A DNA stretch of 64,000 nucleotides from Stenotrophomonas terrae (GTDB lineage: Bacteria > Pseudomonadota > Gammaproteobacteria > Xanthomonadales > Xanthomonadaceae), in NCBI RefSeq assembly GCF_001431465.1, contig NZ_LDJJ01000040.1, positions 1 through 64,000 of the forward strand. Reading direction: 5' to 3'. Positions 1 to 10,155 of the stretch are shown in pieces. The notes beneath the pieces are model-generated. The model did no database searches and was not told where the DNA came from. It saw only the letters and a program-made list of their open reading frames with translations. A program made the translations under genes and the position numbers. The first letter of the stretch is position 1; the number at the start of each line of letters is the position of its first letter.

Positions 1-40
1 CCTCCCAACCCTCCCCTTCGCCTGCGGCGAAAGGGAGGAC
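1..40. repeat. C-rich palindromic intergenic repeat (edge copy)
   Basis: The C-rich arm and the G-rich arm (CCCTCCCCTTCGCC and GGCGAAAGGGAGG) form an imperfect hairpin. The same kind of CCCTC/GAGGG palindrome recurs in the window near 7.8, 27.0, 32.4, 57.3, 59.4, 62.0 and 63.5 kb, so this is probably a copy of a dispersed intergenic repeat, cut by the window edge. Confidence 0.5.
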
Positions 41-50
41 GTTGAAACGC

Positions 51-78
51 AGAAAGGGCGCCGCGAGGCGCCCTTTCT
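51..78 (-). terminator. Terminator of gap
   Basis: A perfect 12-bp stem (AGAAAGGGCGCC / GGCGCCCTTTCT) with a 4-nt loop lies 22 nt beyond the gap stop codon. The stem ends in a short T stretch on the minus strand. It is a likely intrinsic terminator for gap. Confidence 0.8.
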
Positions 79-99
79 ATTTGCTACCTACCGAGTGGA

Positions 100-1305
<1,206 letters not shown>

Positions 1306-1311
1306 TTACAC

Positions 1312-1959
1312 ATGCGCAAGACCTCCGCCCTGCTGCTCTCCGGCCTGGCTGCCGCCGTGGCCCTGGCTGCCACCGCCCCCGCCATGGCCCAGTCCAAGGG
1401 CGACTGGACCCTGGGCGTCGGCGTCCATGCCGTTGACCCGAAGTCCGATGCCGGTGATCTGAACGGTGCCGCGCTGGGCCTGGGCAAGCTGTCCACCAAG
1501 GTCGACAGCGACGTCAAGCCGACCGTCACCTTTGAATACTTCGTCGCCGACAACATTGGCGTCGAAGTGCTGGCAGCGCTGCCGTTCAAGCACGATGTCA
1601 GCATCAACGGTGTCGGCAAGGTCGGCGAAACCAAGCAGCTGCCGCCGGTGGTCTCGCTGCAGTACCACTTCACCAACAGCAGCAAGGTCACTCCGTTCGT
1701 CGGCCTGGGCGTGAACTACACCAAGTTCTTCAGCACCGACAGCAAGGGCGCGCTGGCCGGCACCAAGCTGAAGCTGGAAGACTCCTGGGGCCTGGCAGCA
1801 CATGCTGGCCTGGACTTCGCCGTCAGCGACAAGGGCGCGCTGCGTGTTGACATGCGCTGGGCCGATATCGACACCAAGGTGAAGGTCAACGGCAATTCGC
1901 TGGGCACCGCCAAGATCGATCCGCTGGTGTACGGCGTGGCGTACGTCTTCAAGTTCTGA
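1312..1959 (+). CDS. ompW: OmpW-family outer membrane protein
   Basis: This 215-residue protein is an OmpW-type eight-stranded outer membrane beta-barrel. The family forms narrow hydrophobic channels linked to small hydrophobic molecules and to oxygen or stress responses. A signal peptide of about 24 residues ends in APAMA-QS. The mature part has family features: GDWTLGVGVHAVDP near the start, VSLQYHF and KVTPFVGLGVNYT in the middle, and a C-terminal strand ending in Phe (YGVAYVFKF) as barrel-assembly substrates do. The ATG at 1312 begins the signal peptide; an in-frame ATG at 1300 would add four residues. It is divergent from gap, with an FNR-type box in the shared upstream region. Confidence 0.9.
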   Translation: MRKTSALLLSGLAAAVALAATAPAMAQSKGDWTLGVGVHAVDPKSDAGDLNGAALGLGKLSTKVDSDVKPTVTFEYFVADNIGVEVLAALPFKHDVSINGVGKVGETKQLPPVVSLQYHFTNSSKVTPFVGLGVNYTKFFSTDSKGALAGTKLKLEDSWGLAAHAGLDFAVSDKGALRVDMRWADIDTKVKVNGNSLGTAKIDPLVYGVAYVFKF

Positions 1960-2088
1960 GCCTTGCCGCGGTTGCAGGGCAAGCAGGCACTACCCTCCCC
2001 CAACCAGCACGTCCCCGGCTACCGCCGGGGGCGTGTTTCGCCATCTGGCGCACGCAGCTGGCCCCACCGCAGCCGTTAGAATGGCGGC

Positions 2089-2913
2089 ATGAACAAGCTC
2101 CACCGTCTCCTGTTGCCGGCTGTCGGCATCACCCTCGCTGTTTCCGCATTGATCCCCGGCCAGGCCCTGGCATGGGGCGCACAAGGCCACCGGCTGGTCG
2201 CGCGCATTGCCGAACCCAATCTCCACCCCGCCACCAAGGCGGAAATTGACCGCCTGTTGGCTGCCGAACCCGGCGCCAGCCTCAGCAGCATCGCGCCCTG
2301 GGCCGACCAGCTGCGCGGCAACGATCCCGACCTGGGCAAGCGTTCGGCCAGCTGGCACTACGTCAACATGGCCGAGGACGACTGCGCGTTCTCCCCGCCC
2401 AAGCACTGCGCCAACGGCAACTGCGTGGTCGGCGCCCTGCAGGAACAAAGCGCGCTGCTGGCCAACCGCCAGCTCAGCGATGCCGAACGTCTGCAGGCGC
2501 TCAAGTTCGTCGTACATCTGGTCGGTGACCTGCACCAGCCGCTGCATGCCGGTTATGGCCACGACCGCGGCGGCAACAACTACCAGTTGCAGTTCAACGG
2601 CCGCGGCACCAACCTGCATTCGGTCTGGGACAGCGGCATGTTCTACACGCTGCAGTTGAACGACGACCGGTTCCTGCAACGCCTGCAGGCACTGCCGTCG
2701 CCGGGCCGCCTGCGCGCACCGGACCTGCAGCGCGACCCCGCATTGTGGGCCGAGCAGACCTGCCGCATCGCCACTCGCAAAGGCCTGTACCCGAGCGGTC
2801 ACAAGATCGATGAGCGTTACACCGCGACCTGGGAGCCGGTTGCCGAGGCCCAGCTTCGCCTGGGCGGTGAACAGCTGGCGGTCTTGTTGAACCAGCTGCT
2901 CGACACTCCCTGA
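2089..2913 (+). CDS. Secreted S1/P1-type zinc nuclease
   Basis: This 274-residue protein belongs to the S1/P1 nuclease family, which cleaves single-stranded DNA and RNA (some members also act on phospholipids) with a three-zinc site. A signal peptide of about 28 residues ends in ALA. Cleavage there exposes Trp29 in WGAQGHRLVARIAE, the classic mature N-terminus whose Trp and His bind zinc. Further metal motifs are HLVGDLHQPLHAG and NLHSVWDSGM. The protein is probably periplasmic or secreted. The gene stands alone between ompW and a hairpin. The ribosome-binding site is weak, so the start rests on the signal peptide. Substrate preference cannot be read from sequence. Confidence 0.9.
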   Translation: MNKLHRLLLPAVGITLAVSALIPGQALAWGAQGHRLVARIAEPNLHPATKAEIDRLLAAEPGASLSSIAPWADQLRGNDPDLGKRSASWHYVNMAEDDCAFSPPKHCANGNCVVGALQEQSALLANRQLSDAERLQALKFVVHLVGDLHQPLHAGYGHDRGGNNYQLQFNGRGTNLHSVWDSGMFYTLQLNDDRFLQRLQALPSPGRLRAPDLQRDPALWAEQTCRIATRKGLYPSGHKIDERYTATWEPVAEAQLRLGGEQLAVLLNQLLDTP

Positions 2914-2921
2914 GCAATCAA

Positions 2922-2945
2922 CACGCCTGCTGCCGAGCAGGCGTG
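2922..2945. terminator. Bidirectional hairpin between convergent genes
   Basis: A perfect 10-bp stem (CACGCCTGCT / AGCAGGCGTG) with a 4-nt loop sits between the nuclease gene and the convergent lipoprotein gene. It lacks a clear T-run, so its strength as a terminator is uncertain. Confidence 0.55.
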
Positions 2946-2948
2946 CAC

Positions 2949-3521
2949 TCAGTGCAAGCTATCCTCGCGGCGAACCACTGCCCTGCCCTCAACCACTTCG
3001 AAGGTGAAGGCATAGGGCAGGGTTACCGGCACCACCTCGATGCGTGCGGCCTTTGTGCAATCCCCGTTCGAAGGCGCCTGCACACCGGCAGCGTAATGAC
3101 AGACCGCAGCCGGCTCGAACAACCACCCGGAGGTGGCTGTCAGCGCAGCTTGCAGCAGACCCACATTAGCCGCATCGCTTCCCGCGCCGCAGGCCGAGTG
3201 CGCCAACAGTGGCGTGCTACGTTCCACACGCCCCTGCGCATCCAGGATGACATTCACGCATACCGTTGTGGCAGCCAACGAACGCTTGGCGTACTCCGAC
3301 GGCAACAGCGGATCAGCATCCCTTACCGCAACCGGCATGCGGAAGCTTTCCGTGGCGGCCAACTGATAGGGCTGTATCTCGCCTGCGCCACCGGAAGACT
3401 CGGGCGTCAGCACCTGCCGGTGTTGGTTGAGGTTGAAACTGCTGCCCACCTGTTCTTTGGCCGGCTGCGTCGCACAGCCGGCAAGCATCAGTGCGGCGAG
3501 CACCACGACGTTCCCGCGCAC
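2949..3521 (-). CDS. Small lipoprotein with a TonB-C-like domain, last gene of the BlaI/BlaR1 operon
   Basis: This predicted 190-residue lipoprotein is translated from a GTG one base after the blaR1-like stop codon, with AGGGG five bases upstream. The signal VRGNVVVLAALMLAGC contains a clear lipobox. The usual ATG at 3563 would lie inside the upstream gene and place 14 polar residues before the signal, so I prefer GTG. The middle part (VCVNVILDAQGRVERS, then AALTATSGWLFEPA) resembles a divergent TonB C-terminal fold, like the tail of the neighbouring BlaR1-like protein. Function is unknown. It probably acts with the upstream sensor at the envelope and is co-regulated by the BlaI-type repressor. 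Confidence 0.65.
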   Translation of the reverse strand: MRGNVVVLAALMLAGCATQPAKEQVGSSFNLNQHRQVLTPESSGGAGEIQPYQLAATESFRMPVAVRDADPLLPSEYAKRSLAATTVCVNVILDAQGRVERSTPLLAHSACGAGSDAANVGLLQAALTATSGWLFEPAAVCHYAAGVQAPSNGDCTKAARIEVVPVTLPYAFTFEVVEGRAVVRREDSLH

Positions 3522-3522
3522 C

Positions 3523-5145
3523 TCAGCCCCTGCTCTGGGTTTCGGAGTAATGCATTTCTTCATCGTCCATATCAAACGAGATCGGTACTTTGATGACGCC
3601 GGCAACCGGCTTGCCGTCCTTCATCGCCGGCGCGAAGCGCCACTGCCGTGCAGCGGCAATCGAGGTCGCTTCGAACACACCCTTGGGATGCGCCTCGGTG
3701 ACGACCACGTCGGTCGCCCGGCCTTCAGCGTCCACCGCGATACGCAGCACCACCTTGCCGGTGGTGCGGCTATCCATCGCATCGCGCGGATAGCTGGGCG
3801 GCGGCATCCGCCCGGCATACGGTAAGGCAACCTGCTCGGCGTTGCTGGAAGCTGCCGATACGATGGCCGGATCCCCCGCCGCTAAAGCGACCGAGCGCAG
3901 CTCCAGCACCCAGGTCGAGCGCCCGTCAGCAGTGGACACTTCGATGCCTGCAGCCACATCGGGCTTGATCAGCAAGATCGGCGACGAGATCAGATCCCCA
4001 TTCGCCTTCAGCCTGCCTTTGAGCGTGAGCATGCCGTCGGCGGCAGGCTGCAGGGTGAACTCCGCTGCCCACTGCACGCCCTGGTCCGAGCTGGCGCTGA
4101 AAGAGAACGGTGTGCCTGCCGACTGCTGCAGCTCGAAGCGCTGCTTATTACCATCCAGTGTTGCCTCCACGAAGGTTGAATACACCGTGCCCTTGCCGGT
4201 CGTTGTGGATGTGGATGAAGAAGAAGACGATGTCGACGTGGAGATGGACACCGCCTTGCCCGGCTGCGCAGCCCAGGCGGTATAGCCGAAAGCGGACGAC
4301 AAACCCAACGACAGCACCAACATGGCACACCACTGCTTCCTGCCCGGTACGGGACGCTTCAACATGGCAATACGCTCCTTCAATGGATGATGGTTCTGCC
4401 AGTGACACCCCACCGGCAGCGGGGACGCGGCCAGCCCGGTTTTGAGCATGGCCTCGCCGTAACTGCGGCGTGCACCCGAGACCCGGGCAATCACACGTTC
4501 ATCGCAGGACAATTCCTGGTCTTGGCGGCAGCAGCGCAGGGCGAACAACAACAGCGGGTTGAACCAGTACAGGCACTGCAACAGCGCCAACAAGGCGTTG
4601 ATCACGATGTCGCCACGTTGCAGATGCACGCGTTCATGCAACAGCACCAGTTGCTGCTCGATCGGCAGGTAGCGCGCTTCGAAACCGGCCGGCAGCACGA
4701 TCCGCGGGCGCAACAAGCCCATCGCCGCAGGCAACCCCGCCACCGTCTGCGCCTGCCACAGACCATCGTCGCGTTGGCTGAGCCGACCCAGCCCGCGCTG
4801 GAAATTCCGCTGCTGGCGATACAGACGCAACGCCATCAGCAGCACTCCGCTCAGCCATGCGCAGCACAACCACAGCGGCCAATGCGCTATCAGCGCAGGG
4901 CCGGCAACTACCGCCTGCCCAACCTGCACGGCCACCTCGCTGACCCGCATCGGCACCGCCGCGACCTGCGGTGCAGGCAGCAACACCGCCAGCAGCGCTA
5001 CCGGCAACAGCAGCCAAAGCAGATACGCAGCGCTTGCGCCAAGCCAGTACCGCAGCGGCTGGCGCAGGATCAGCGCCAGCGCAACCGCAGCACTGCTGGC
5101 CAAGGTGGTCTTGAGCAGCAGTGCCAGGATCTCAGCGCTGGTCAT
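3523..5145 (-). CDS. BlaR1-like M56 metallopeptidase with a C-terminal TonB-type domain
   Basis: This 540-residue membrane protein combines a BlaR1/MecR1-type M56 zinc peptidase with an unusual sensor. Several N-terminal membrane helices (about residues 8-110) precede the zinc motif HERVH (170-174) and the downstream QDQELSCDE. After another helix comes a Ser/Thr-rich linker, then a beta-rich region, and a TonB-C-like end (GKVVLRIAVDAEGRATDVVV, then AARQWRFAPAM). No penicillin-binding SxxK sensor domain is visible, so beta-lactam sensing should not be assumed. The start at 5145 overlaps the repressor gene by 14 nt and has GGAGGGG upstream. By family analogy it would inactivate the BlaI-type repressor after a periplasmic signal. 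Confidence 0.85.
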   Translation of the reverse strand: MTSAEILALLLKTTLASSAAVALALILRQPLRYWLGASAAYLLWLLLPVALLAVLLPAPQVAAVPMRVSEVAVQVGQAVVAGPALIAHWPLWLCCAWLSGVLLMALRLYRQQRNFQRGLGRLSQRDDGLWQAQTVAGLPAAMGLLRPRIVLPAGFEARYLPIEQQLVLLHERVHLQRGDIVINALLALLQCLYWFNPLLLFALRCCRQDQELSCDERVIARVSGARRSYGEAMLKTGLAASPLPVGCHWQNHHPLKERIAMLKRPVPGRKQWCAMLVLSLGLSSAFGYTAWAAQPGKAVSISTSTSSSSSSTSTTTGKGTVYSTFVEATLDGNKQRFELQQSAGTPFSFSASSDQGVQWAAEFTLQPAADGMLTLKGRLKANGDLISSPILLIKPDVAAGIEVSTADGRSTWVLELRSVALAAGDPAIVSAASSNAEQVALPYAGRMPPPSYPRDAMDSRTTGKVVLRIAVDAEGRATDVVVTEAHPKGVFEATSIAAARQWRFAPAMKDGKPVAGVIKVPISFDMDDEEMHYSETQSRG

Positions 5146-5506
5146 CGTCGAGCCCCTCCAGCAGTTTGCGCAGCTCGGCCACGTCCTCGCGGCTGAGCCG
5201 CTGGTGCTGGCTGAAATGGGCGACCAAGGGCGCAACCCGGCCGTCAAACAGCCGCTCGATCAGGCTGCTGCTCTCTTCCAGCAACCAGGCATCGCGCTGC
5301 ACCAGCGGCGCATACAGGAAGCGCCGGCCATCTTTGGCGGCGCCGATCGCTGCCTTGTTGAGCAGACGGTTGAGCAGTGTCTTGACCGTAGCTTCGGCCC
5401 AGTCATTGCCGCCGGGCAGGCGCGCGATAACCTCTTCTGCGGACAGCGGGTGTTGCCCCCAAAGGACTTCCATGACCACGGCCTCGGCCTCGCTGATACG
5501 GATCAT
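5132..5506 (-). CDS. BlaI/MecI-family transcriptional repressor
   Basis: This 124-residue protein is a BlaI/MecI/CopY-type winged-helix repressor. The N-terminus (ISEAEAVVMEVLWGQHPLSAEEV) and the recognition region (DWAEATVKTLLNRLLNKAAI) are typical, followed by a helical dimerisation part. It is the first gene of a three-gene operon with a BlaR1-like peptidase and a lipoprotein. Its promoter carries two palindromic sites of the expected kind, so it very likely represses its own operon. No beta-lactamase or PBP target gene lies next to it, so its regulon is unknown. Confidence 0.9.
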   Translation of the reverse strand: MIRISEAEAVVMEVLWGQHPLSAEEVIARLPGGNDWAEATVKTLLNRLLNKAAIGAAKDGRRFLYAPLVQRDAWLLEESSSLIERLFDGRVAPLVAHFSQHQRLSREDVAELRKLLEGLDDDQR

Positions 5507-5508
5507 CG

Positions 5509-5559
5509 TTTACGCCTGTAATTTTTATCGATTACACGAGTAAACGAAAGCCCTGTCAA
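5509..5559 (-). promoter_or_regulatory. Promoter and twin operators of the BlaI-type operon
   Basis: Read on the minus strand, TTGACA (5559-5554) and TGTAAT (5536-5531) are separated by 17 nt, a near-consensus sigma70 promoter. Two sites of the form TTAC-N4-GTAA lie at 5510-5521 and 5532-5543, with centres 22 bp apart. The second covers the -10 box, and the first covers the probable transcription start and leader. The TTAC/GTAA half-sites fit BlaI/MecI operators (TACA/TGTA-type), so autorepression is the natural reading. Confidence 0.8.
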
Positions 5560-5594
5560 GCCCTCACCAAGTGATTCAGGGGCGACATGCTGTA

Positions 5595-7583
5595 ATGCCG
5601 ACACCCCCGCAGATACCGGACACCATGCCCCATCACGTGACCGACCTCGATGCCGCCGTGGACTGGCTGCTGAGCAACATCCAAGGCCCCCTGCGCATCG
5701 GCGCACCGCTGGCACTGGGCAAGCCACATCGTTTGCTCAATGCCCTGTACGCGCGTATCGAACACGACCCGGCGCGGCCGCTGCAGCTGTACACCGCGCT
5801 GTCGCTGAATCCGCCACAAGCAAAAGGTGACGGCCTGGAAGCACGCTTCATGCGCCCCTTCGTGGAACGCCACTTCGGCAAGGACTTCCCGCGCCTGGCC
5901 TACTCGGACGCGATCGTCCGCGACGCCCTGCCCGCGCATGTACAGGTGGAAGAGTTCTACATGCAATCCGGCGCGCTGCTGCGCTCGACCCAAGCGCAGC
6001 GCTACTACACCAGCCTGAACTACACGCATGCCGCCGATGCGGTGGCGCAGCGCGCGCCCAATGCCATCGTGCAGAAAGTCGCCTGGCGCGAGGGCAGCGA
6101 GCAGCTATCGCTGTCGTGCAACAACGACATCACCCAGGACACGCTGGATGCCATCGCCGCGCGCGGCCTGCCCAAGCCGCTGTTGATCGCCGAGATTGAT
6201 CCGCAACTGCCGTGGCTGGGTGGAACCGCCGCCGTCGATCCGGATTTCTTCGACCTTGTCATCACCCCACCCGGCCCCTATCCGCCGCTGTTCGGCCTGC
6301 CGCGTCAGCCGGTCAGCGATGCCGACTACGCCATCGGCCTGTATGCCAGCACCTTGGTGCGCGACGGCGGCACCCTGCAGATCGGCATTGGCACCCTGGC
6401 CGATGCGCTCAGCCACGCGCTGGTGCTGCGACATACCGACAACGCGCGCTATCGGCAGATTCTGCATGCGCTGGATCCGCAGCTGGCCGAGCACCCGCTG
6501 GTGCGCGAAGCCGGCGGGCTTGGGCCGTTTGAAATCGGCCTGTACGGCTGCAGCGAAATGCTCAACGAAGGCTTCCGCAAGCTGGTGCAGACCGGCGTGA
6601 TCTGGCGCAAGGTGCATGATGACCTGGGCCTGATGCAGCGCCTGGCCGACGGCACCGCCAGCAACGGCGACCGCGGCCGCCTCGCACGCGAAGGCGAGTA
6701 CCTGCACGGCGCGTTCTATCTGGGCTCATCCGAGTTCTACGACTGGCTGCGGAGGCTGCCCGAGGCTGAGCGCAGCGCCATCGGCATGCGCCGCATAAGC
6801 GAGATCAATCAGTTGTACGGCGGCAACGAAGCGCTGGAGCGACTGCAACGTCGCGATGCCCGTTTCTTCAACTCCTGCATGATTGCCAGCGCGCTCGGCG
6901 CAGCCGCCTCCGATGCACTGGAAGACGGCCGCGTGGTGTCTGGTGTCGGCGGTCAGTACAACTTCGTGGCGATGGCACACGCCCTGCCCGATGCACGCAG
7001 CATCCTGATGTTCCGCGCGGTGCGCGAAGACGGCGGAAAGGCGCAGTCCAACGTGCGCTGGAACTATGGCCACACCACCATTCCCCGCCATCTGCGCGAC
7101 ATCTTCGTCAACGAATACGGCATTGCCGACCTGCGCAACATGACCGACGAAGACTGCGTCAGCGCCATGACCGGCATCACCGATGCGGCCTTCCAGCCGG
7201 CTTTGCTGGAACAGGCCAAAGCCTCGAAGAAGCTCGCACCGGACTTCCTCGCGCCGGTAAGCTGGCAACAGAACCGCGCCGAAGTGCTGCGCGCGACGCT
7301 GGCGCCGTTCCGCGCCGATGGCAGCTTGCCCGACTACCCGCTGGGCAGTGACTTTGATGCGGTCGAACAGGATCTGCTGCGGGCGCTCGGATGGCTGAAA
7401 TCTGCGACGGCCACGCCGATGGGCAAGCTGCGCACCGTGTTGACGGCACTGCGCCAGCCGGCTGCCGAGAACGATGCGATGTACATGCAGCGGATGGGAC
7501 TGGAGCGCCCGCGCAGCTTTGGCGAGCGGCTCAATGCCGGGCTGTTGCGGGTTGGTCTGGCACGGAGTACGGCGAAAGCTTGA
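5595..7583 (+). CDS. Acetyl-CoA hydrolase/transferase-family protein
   Basis: This protein of about 662 residues carries the C-terminal half typical of acetyl-CoA hydrolases and CoA transferases. Visible parts include DADYAIGLYASTLVRDGG and LQIGIGTLADALSHAL in the middle, SGVGGQYNFVAMAHAL around residue 455, and the late NEYGIADLRNMTDEDC. Such enzymes hydrolyse acyl-CoA or move CoA between carboxylic acids; the substrate here is unknown. It is longer than the usual approximately 500 residues, mainly through extra N-terminal and central sequence. I chose the ATG at 5595, which has AGGGGCG 10 nt upstream; GTG 5571 and ATG 5625 are alternatives. It is divergent from the BlaI-type operon. Confidence 0.75.
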   Translation: MPTPPQIPDTMPHHVTDLDAAVDWLLSNIQGPLRIGAPLALGKPHRLLNALYARIEHDPARPLQLYTALSLNPPQAKGDGLEARFMRPFVERHFGKDFPRLAYSDAIVRDALPAHVQVEEFYMQSGALLRSTQAQRYYTSLNYTHAADAVAQRAPNAIVQKVAWREGSEQLSLSCNNDITQDTLDAIAARGLPKPLLIAEIDPQLPWLGGTAAVDPDFFDLVITPPGPYPPLFGLPRQPVSDADYAIGLYASTLVRDGGTLQIGIGTLADALSHALVLRHTDNARYRQILHALDPQLAEHPLVREAGGLGPFEIGLYGCSEMLNEGFRKLVQTGVIWRKVHDDLGLMQRLADGTASNGDRGRLAREGEYLHGAFYLGSSEFYDWLRRLPEAERSAIGMRRISEINQLYGGNEALERLQRRDARFFNSCMIASALGAAASDALEDGRVVSGVGGQYNFVAMAHALPDARSILMFRAVREDGGKAQSNVRWNYGHTTIPRHLRDIFVNEYGIADLRNMTDEDCVSAMTGITDAAFQPALLEQAKASKKLAPDFLAPVSWQQNRAEVLRATLAPFRADGSLPDYPLGSDFDAVEQDLLRALGWLKSATATPMGKLRTVLTALRQPAAENDAMYMQRMGLERPRSFGERLNAGLLRVGLARSTAKA

Positions 7584-7630
7584 TGGTTTGCATCGGCACC
7601 TGATCGGGCGCTGAGAAGGCCGGTTTTTTT

Positions 7631-7719
7631 GTGGGAGCGGCGTAAGCCGCGAAGCTGGCAATCGGCAAGGCCATCGATAGCCAGATGCTCTCAGCTTCGC
7701 GGCTTACGCCGCTCCTACA
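7631..7719. repeat. Inverted REP pair (GGAGCGGCGTAAGCCGC family)
   Basis: Two inverted copies of a GTGGGAGCGGCGTAAGCCGCGAAGC-type REP face each other about 40 nt apart, forming a BIME-like unit. Further copies lie near 39.2, 39.5, 40.5, 40.9, 58.5 and 61.0 kb. Confidence 0.8.
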
Positions 7720-7743
7720 ATGGTTGGAATACCGGGAAGGCTT

Positions 7744-7864
7744 CTGCCGAGCATGGCTCGGCACTACAGACCTGCTCCCTCCCTTTCGCGCAGCGAAGGG
7801 GAGGGTTGAGGAGGGGGTAGCCTTTCGCTGGTAAAGCCCCCTGCCGAGCATGGCTCGGCACTAC
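7744..7864. repeat. Two SMAG-like REP units flanking a C-rich palindrome
   Basis: CTGCCGAGCATGGCTCGGCACTAC occurs at 7744-7767 and again at 7841-7864 in the same orientation, with the GTAG end on the minus strand. The palindrome resembles SMAG repeats known from Stenotrophomonas. Between them (about 7776-7819) lies a copy of the CCCTC/GAGGG intergenic palindrome. The 350-nt stretch between the acetyl-CoA hydrolase gene and tkt holds only these repeats, the upstream REP pair and the tkt terminator. Confidence 0.75.
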
Positions 7865-7881
7865 AGGTGGGGCTAAACCAA

Positions 7882-7911
7882 AACAAAGGCCGGGTTTCCC
7901 CGGCCTTTGTT
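7882..7911 (-). terminator. Terminator of tkt
   Basis: A 13-bp perfect stem (AACAAAGGCCGGG / CCCGGCCTTTGTT) with a 4-nt loop, followed on the minus strand by T-rich sequence, lies 23 nt after the tkt stop. Confidence 0.85.
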
Positions 7912-7933
7912 CAACACCTGTAATGCAAGGCGA

Positions 7934-9940
7934 TCAGTTTGCGGTCAGCGCCTTGGCTGCTGCCACAACCGCTTCGGTGGTGATGCCGAAGTGCTTGTAC
8001 AGCTTGTCGGCCGGGGCCGATGCGCCAAAGGTATCCAGGCCGATCACCGCACCGTCCAGGCCCACGTATTGGCGCCAGAAACCAGTGACGCCGGCTTCAA
8101 CGGCCACGCGCTTGCGCACGGCGTTCGGAAGCACGGATTCGCGGTAAGCCGCGTCCTGGCGATCGAACACGTCGGTGCACGGCATCGACACCACACGAGT
8201 CTTGATGCCGGCAGCGTCCAGCTCGGCCTTGGCGGCCACGGCCAGACCAATTTCCGAACCGGTGCCGATCAGGATCACGTCCGGGGTACCGGCTGCATCA
8301 GCCAGCACGTAACCACCGCGTTCGATCTGCTGCACCTGCTCGGCCGTACGCGGCTGCGGGGCCAGGTTCTGGCGGCTGAAGATCAGGCAGCTCGGGCCAT
8401 CCTTGCGGACGATGGCGGCCTTCCAGCTGACCGCCGATTCGGCCGCATCGCAGGGACGCCATACATCGTTGTTGGGGATGTAGCGCAGCGAGGACACGTG
8501 CTCCACCGGCTGGTGGGTCGGGCCGTCTTCGCCCAGGCCGATCGAGTCGTGGGTGAACACATGGATGACGTGCGCCGGGATCAGCGCGCTCATACGCAGC
8601 GCGTTGCGGGCGTAGTCGCTGAACACCAGGAAGGTGGCGTCGAACGGCAGGAAGCCGCCGTGCAGGGCCAGGCCATTGGCGATGGCGCTCATGCCGAACT
8701 CACGCACGCCGTAGTGCACGTAGTTGGCATGCGGGTCTTCGCCGACCACGGTCTGCGCACCCTTCCACAGGGTCAGATTGGAACCGGCCAGGTCGGCCGA
8801 GCCACCGATGATTTCCGGCAGCAGCGGTGCGAAGGCCTGGATGGCGTTCTGCGAGGCCTTGCGCGAGGCGATGTTCGGCGCTTCGGCCTGCACCTGGGCG
8901 ATGTACGCGTCGGCCTGGGCAATGAAATCGCCCGGCAGCTCGCCGTGCGAACGACGGGTCAGTTCGTCGGCGTCGGCCGGGAACTGTGCTGCGTACTTGT
9001 CGAACAGCTGCTCCCACTCGGCCTGACGCAGGGTGCCGGTGCCGCCAGCGCGCCAGCCGGCGTAGATTTCTTCCGGAATCTCGAACGGGCCGTAGGGCCA
9101 GTTCAGCGCCTTGCGGGTGGCTTCCAGTTCGTCCTTGCCCAGCGGTGCGCCGTGGCTGGATTCCTGGCCGGCCTTGTTCGGCGAGCCAAAACCAATGGTG
9201 GTCTTGCAGCAGATCAGGGTCGGCTTGTCGAACTGCGACAGCGCCTGCTCGATGCCGGCCTTGATGCTTGCCGGGTCGTGGCCGTCGACGTCGCGCACCA
9301 CGTTCCATCCATAGGCCTCGAAGCGTTCCGGGGTGTTGTCGGTGAACCAGCCTTCCACTTCACCGTCGATGGAGATGTTGTTGTCGTCCCAGAAGCAGAC
9401 CAGCTTGCTCAGGCCCCAGGTGCCAGCCAGCGAGGCGGCTTCGTGGGAGATGCCTTCCATCAGGCAGCCGTCACCCATGAACACCCAGGTGCGGTGATCG
9501 ACAACTTCGAATTCCGGGCGGTTGTAGCGCTGCGACAGCAGCTTCTCAGCCAACGCGAAACCCACGGCATTGGCCAAGCCCTGGCCCAGCGGACCGGTGG
9601 TGGTCTCCACGCCCGGGGTTTCGTGACGCTCCGGATGGCCGGCGGTCTTGCTGCCCAGCTGGCGGAAGGCCTTCAGTTCTTCGATCGGCAGGTCGTAGCC
9701 GCTCAGGTGCAGCAGCGCGTAGTGCAGCATCGAGCCGTGACCGTTGGACAGCACGAAACGGTCGCGGTTGAACCACTTCGGATTGTTCGGGTTGTGACGG
9801 AGATAGTCGTTCCAGAGCACTTCGGCGATATCGGCCATGCCCATCGGCATGCCGGGATGACCGGACTTGGCGGCTTCGACCGCATCAGCGGCAAGGAAAC
9901 GGATGGCGTTCGCCAACTGGCGGCGGGTGGGCTGCGTCAT
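7934..9940 (-). CDS. tkt: Transketolase
   Basis: This 668-residue protein is a bacterial transketolase. It transfers two-carbon ketol units between sugar phosphates in the pentose phosphate pathway, using thiamine diphosphate and a divalent metal. The N-terminal part has [18 protein letters not shown] and the cofactor motif starting at GDGCLMEG (156-163) and ending at DDNN (185-188). The central domain has [12 protein letters not shown], which holds the catalytic glutamate region and substrate histidines. Length is typical. It stands alone with its own terminator and works with rpiA and gap, also in this window. Confidence 0.97.
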   Translation of the reverse strand: MTQPTRRQLANAIRFLAADAVEAAKSGHPGMPMGMADIAEVLWNDYLRHNPNNPKWFNRDRFVLSNGHGSMLHYALLHLSGYDLPIEELKAFRQLGSKTAGHPERHETPGVETTTGPLGQGLANAVGFALAEKLLSQRYNRPEFEVVDHRTWVFMGDGCLMEGISHEAASLAGTWGLSKLVCFWDDNNISIDGEVEGWFTDNTPERFEAYGWNVVRDVDGHDPASIKAGIEQALSQFDKPTLICCKTTIGFGSPNKAGQESSHGAPLGKDELEATRKALNWPYGPFEIPEEIYAGWRAGGTGTLRQAEWEQLFDKYAAQFPADADELTRRSHGELPGDFIAQADAYIAQVQAEAPNIASRKASQNAIQAFAPLLPEIIGGSADLAGSNLTLWKGAQTVVGEDPHANYVHYGVREFGMSAIANGLALHGGFLPFDATFLVFSDYARNALRMSALIPAHVIHVFTHDSIGLGEDGPTHQPVEHVSSLRYIPNNDVWRPCDAAESAVSWKAAIVRKDGPSCLIFSRQNLAPQPRTAEQVQQIERGGYVLADAAGTPDVILIGTGSEIGLAVAAKAELDAAGIKTRVVSMPCTDVFDRQDAAYRESVLPNAVRKRVAVEAGVTGFWRQYVGLDGAVIGLDTFGASAPADKLYKHFGITTEAVVAAAKALTAN

Positions 9941-10098
9941 GGGTCGTCAGAATCAGGAGGCTCCCGCGGAACTGCGGGCGGCCTATTGTCCCACAAGCTA
10001 CCGCCGGGATCAGTCCGTAAAAACTGATGCCGGTTTACCTAGGGTCCGGTCGAGGGAGGGGCGCTCCGCTCGAAAGCCCCCCCCTCTCCCCAACCCCA

Positions 10099-10133
10099 GA
10101 AACAAAAACGGCCACCCCGTTCAGGATGGCCGT
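10099..10133 (-). terminator. Terminator of the symporter gene
   Basis: A 7-bp stem (ACGGCCA / TGGCCGT) followed on the minus strand by TTTTTGTTTC lies 23 nt beyond the symporter stop codon. A C-rich repeat fragment adjoins it on the left. Confidence 0.7.
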
Positions 10134-10155
10134 CAAAAGCACGGATCAAGCAGGC

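Noticed and set aside
2949-5506. Beta-lactamase resistance locus
   Set aside because: The BlaI/BlaR1-like pair is present but no beta-lactamase or alternative PBP gene lies with it, and the sensor lacks a penicillin-binding domain.
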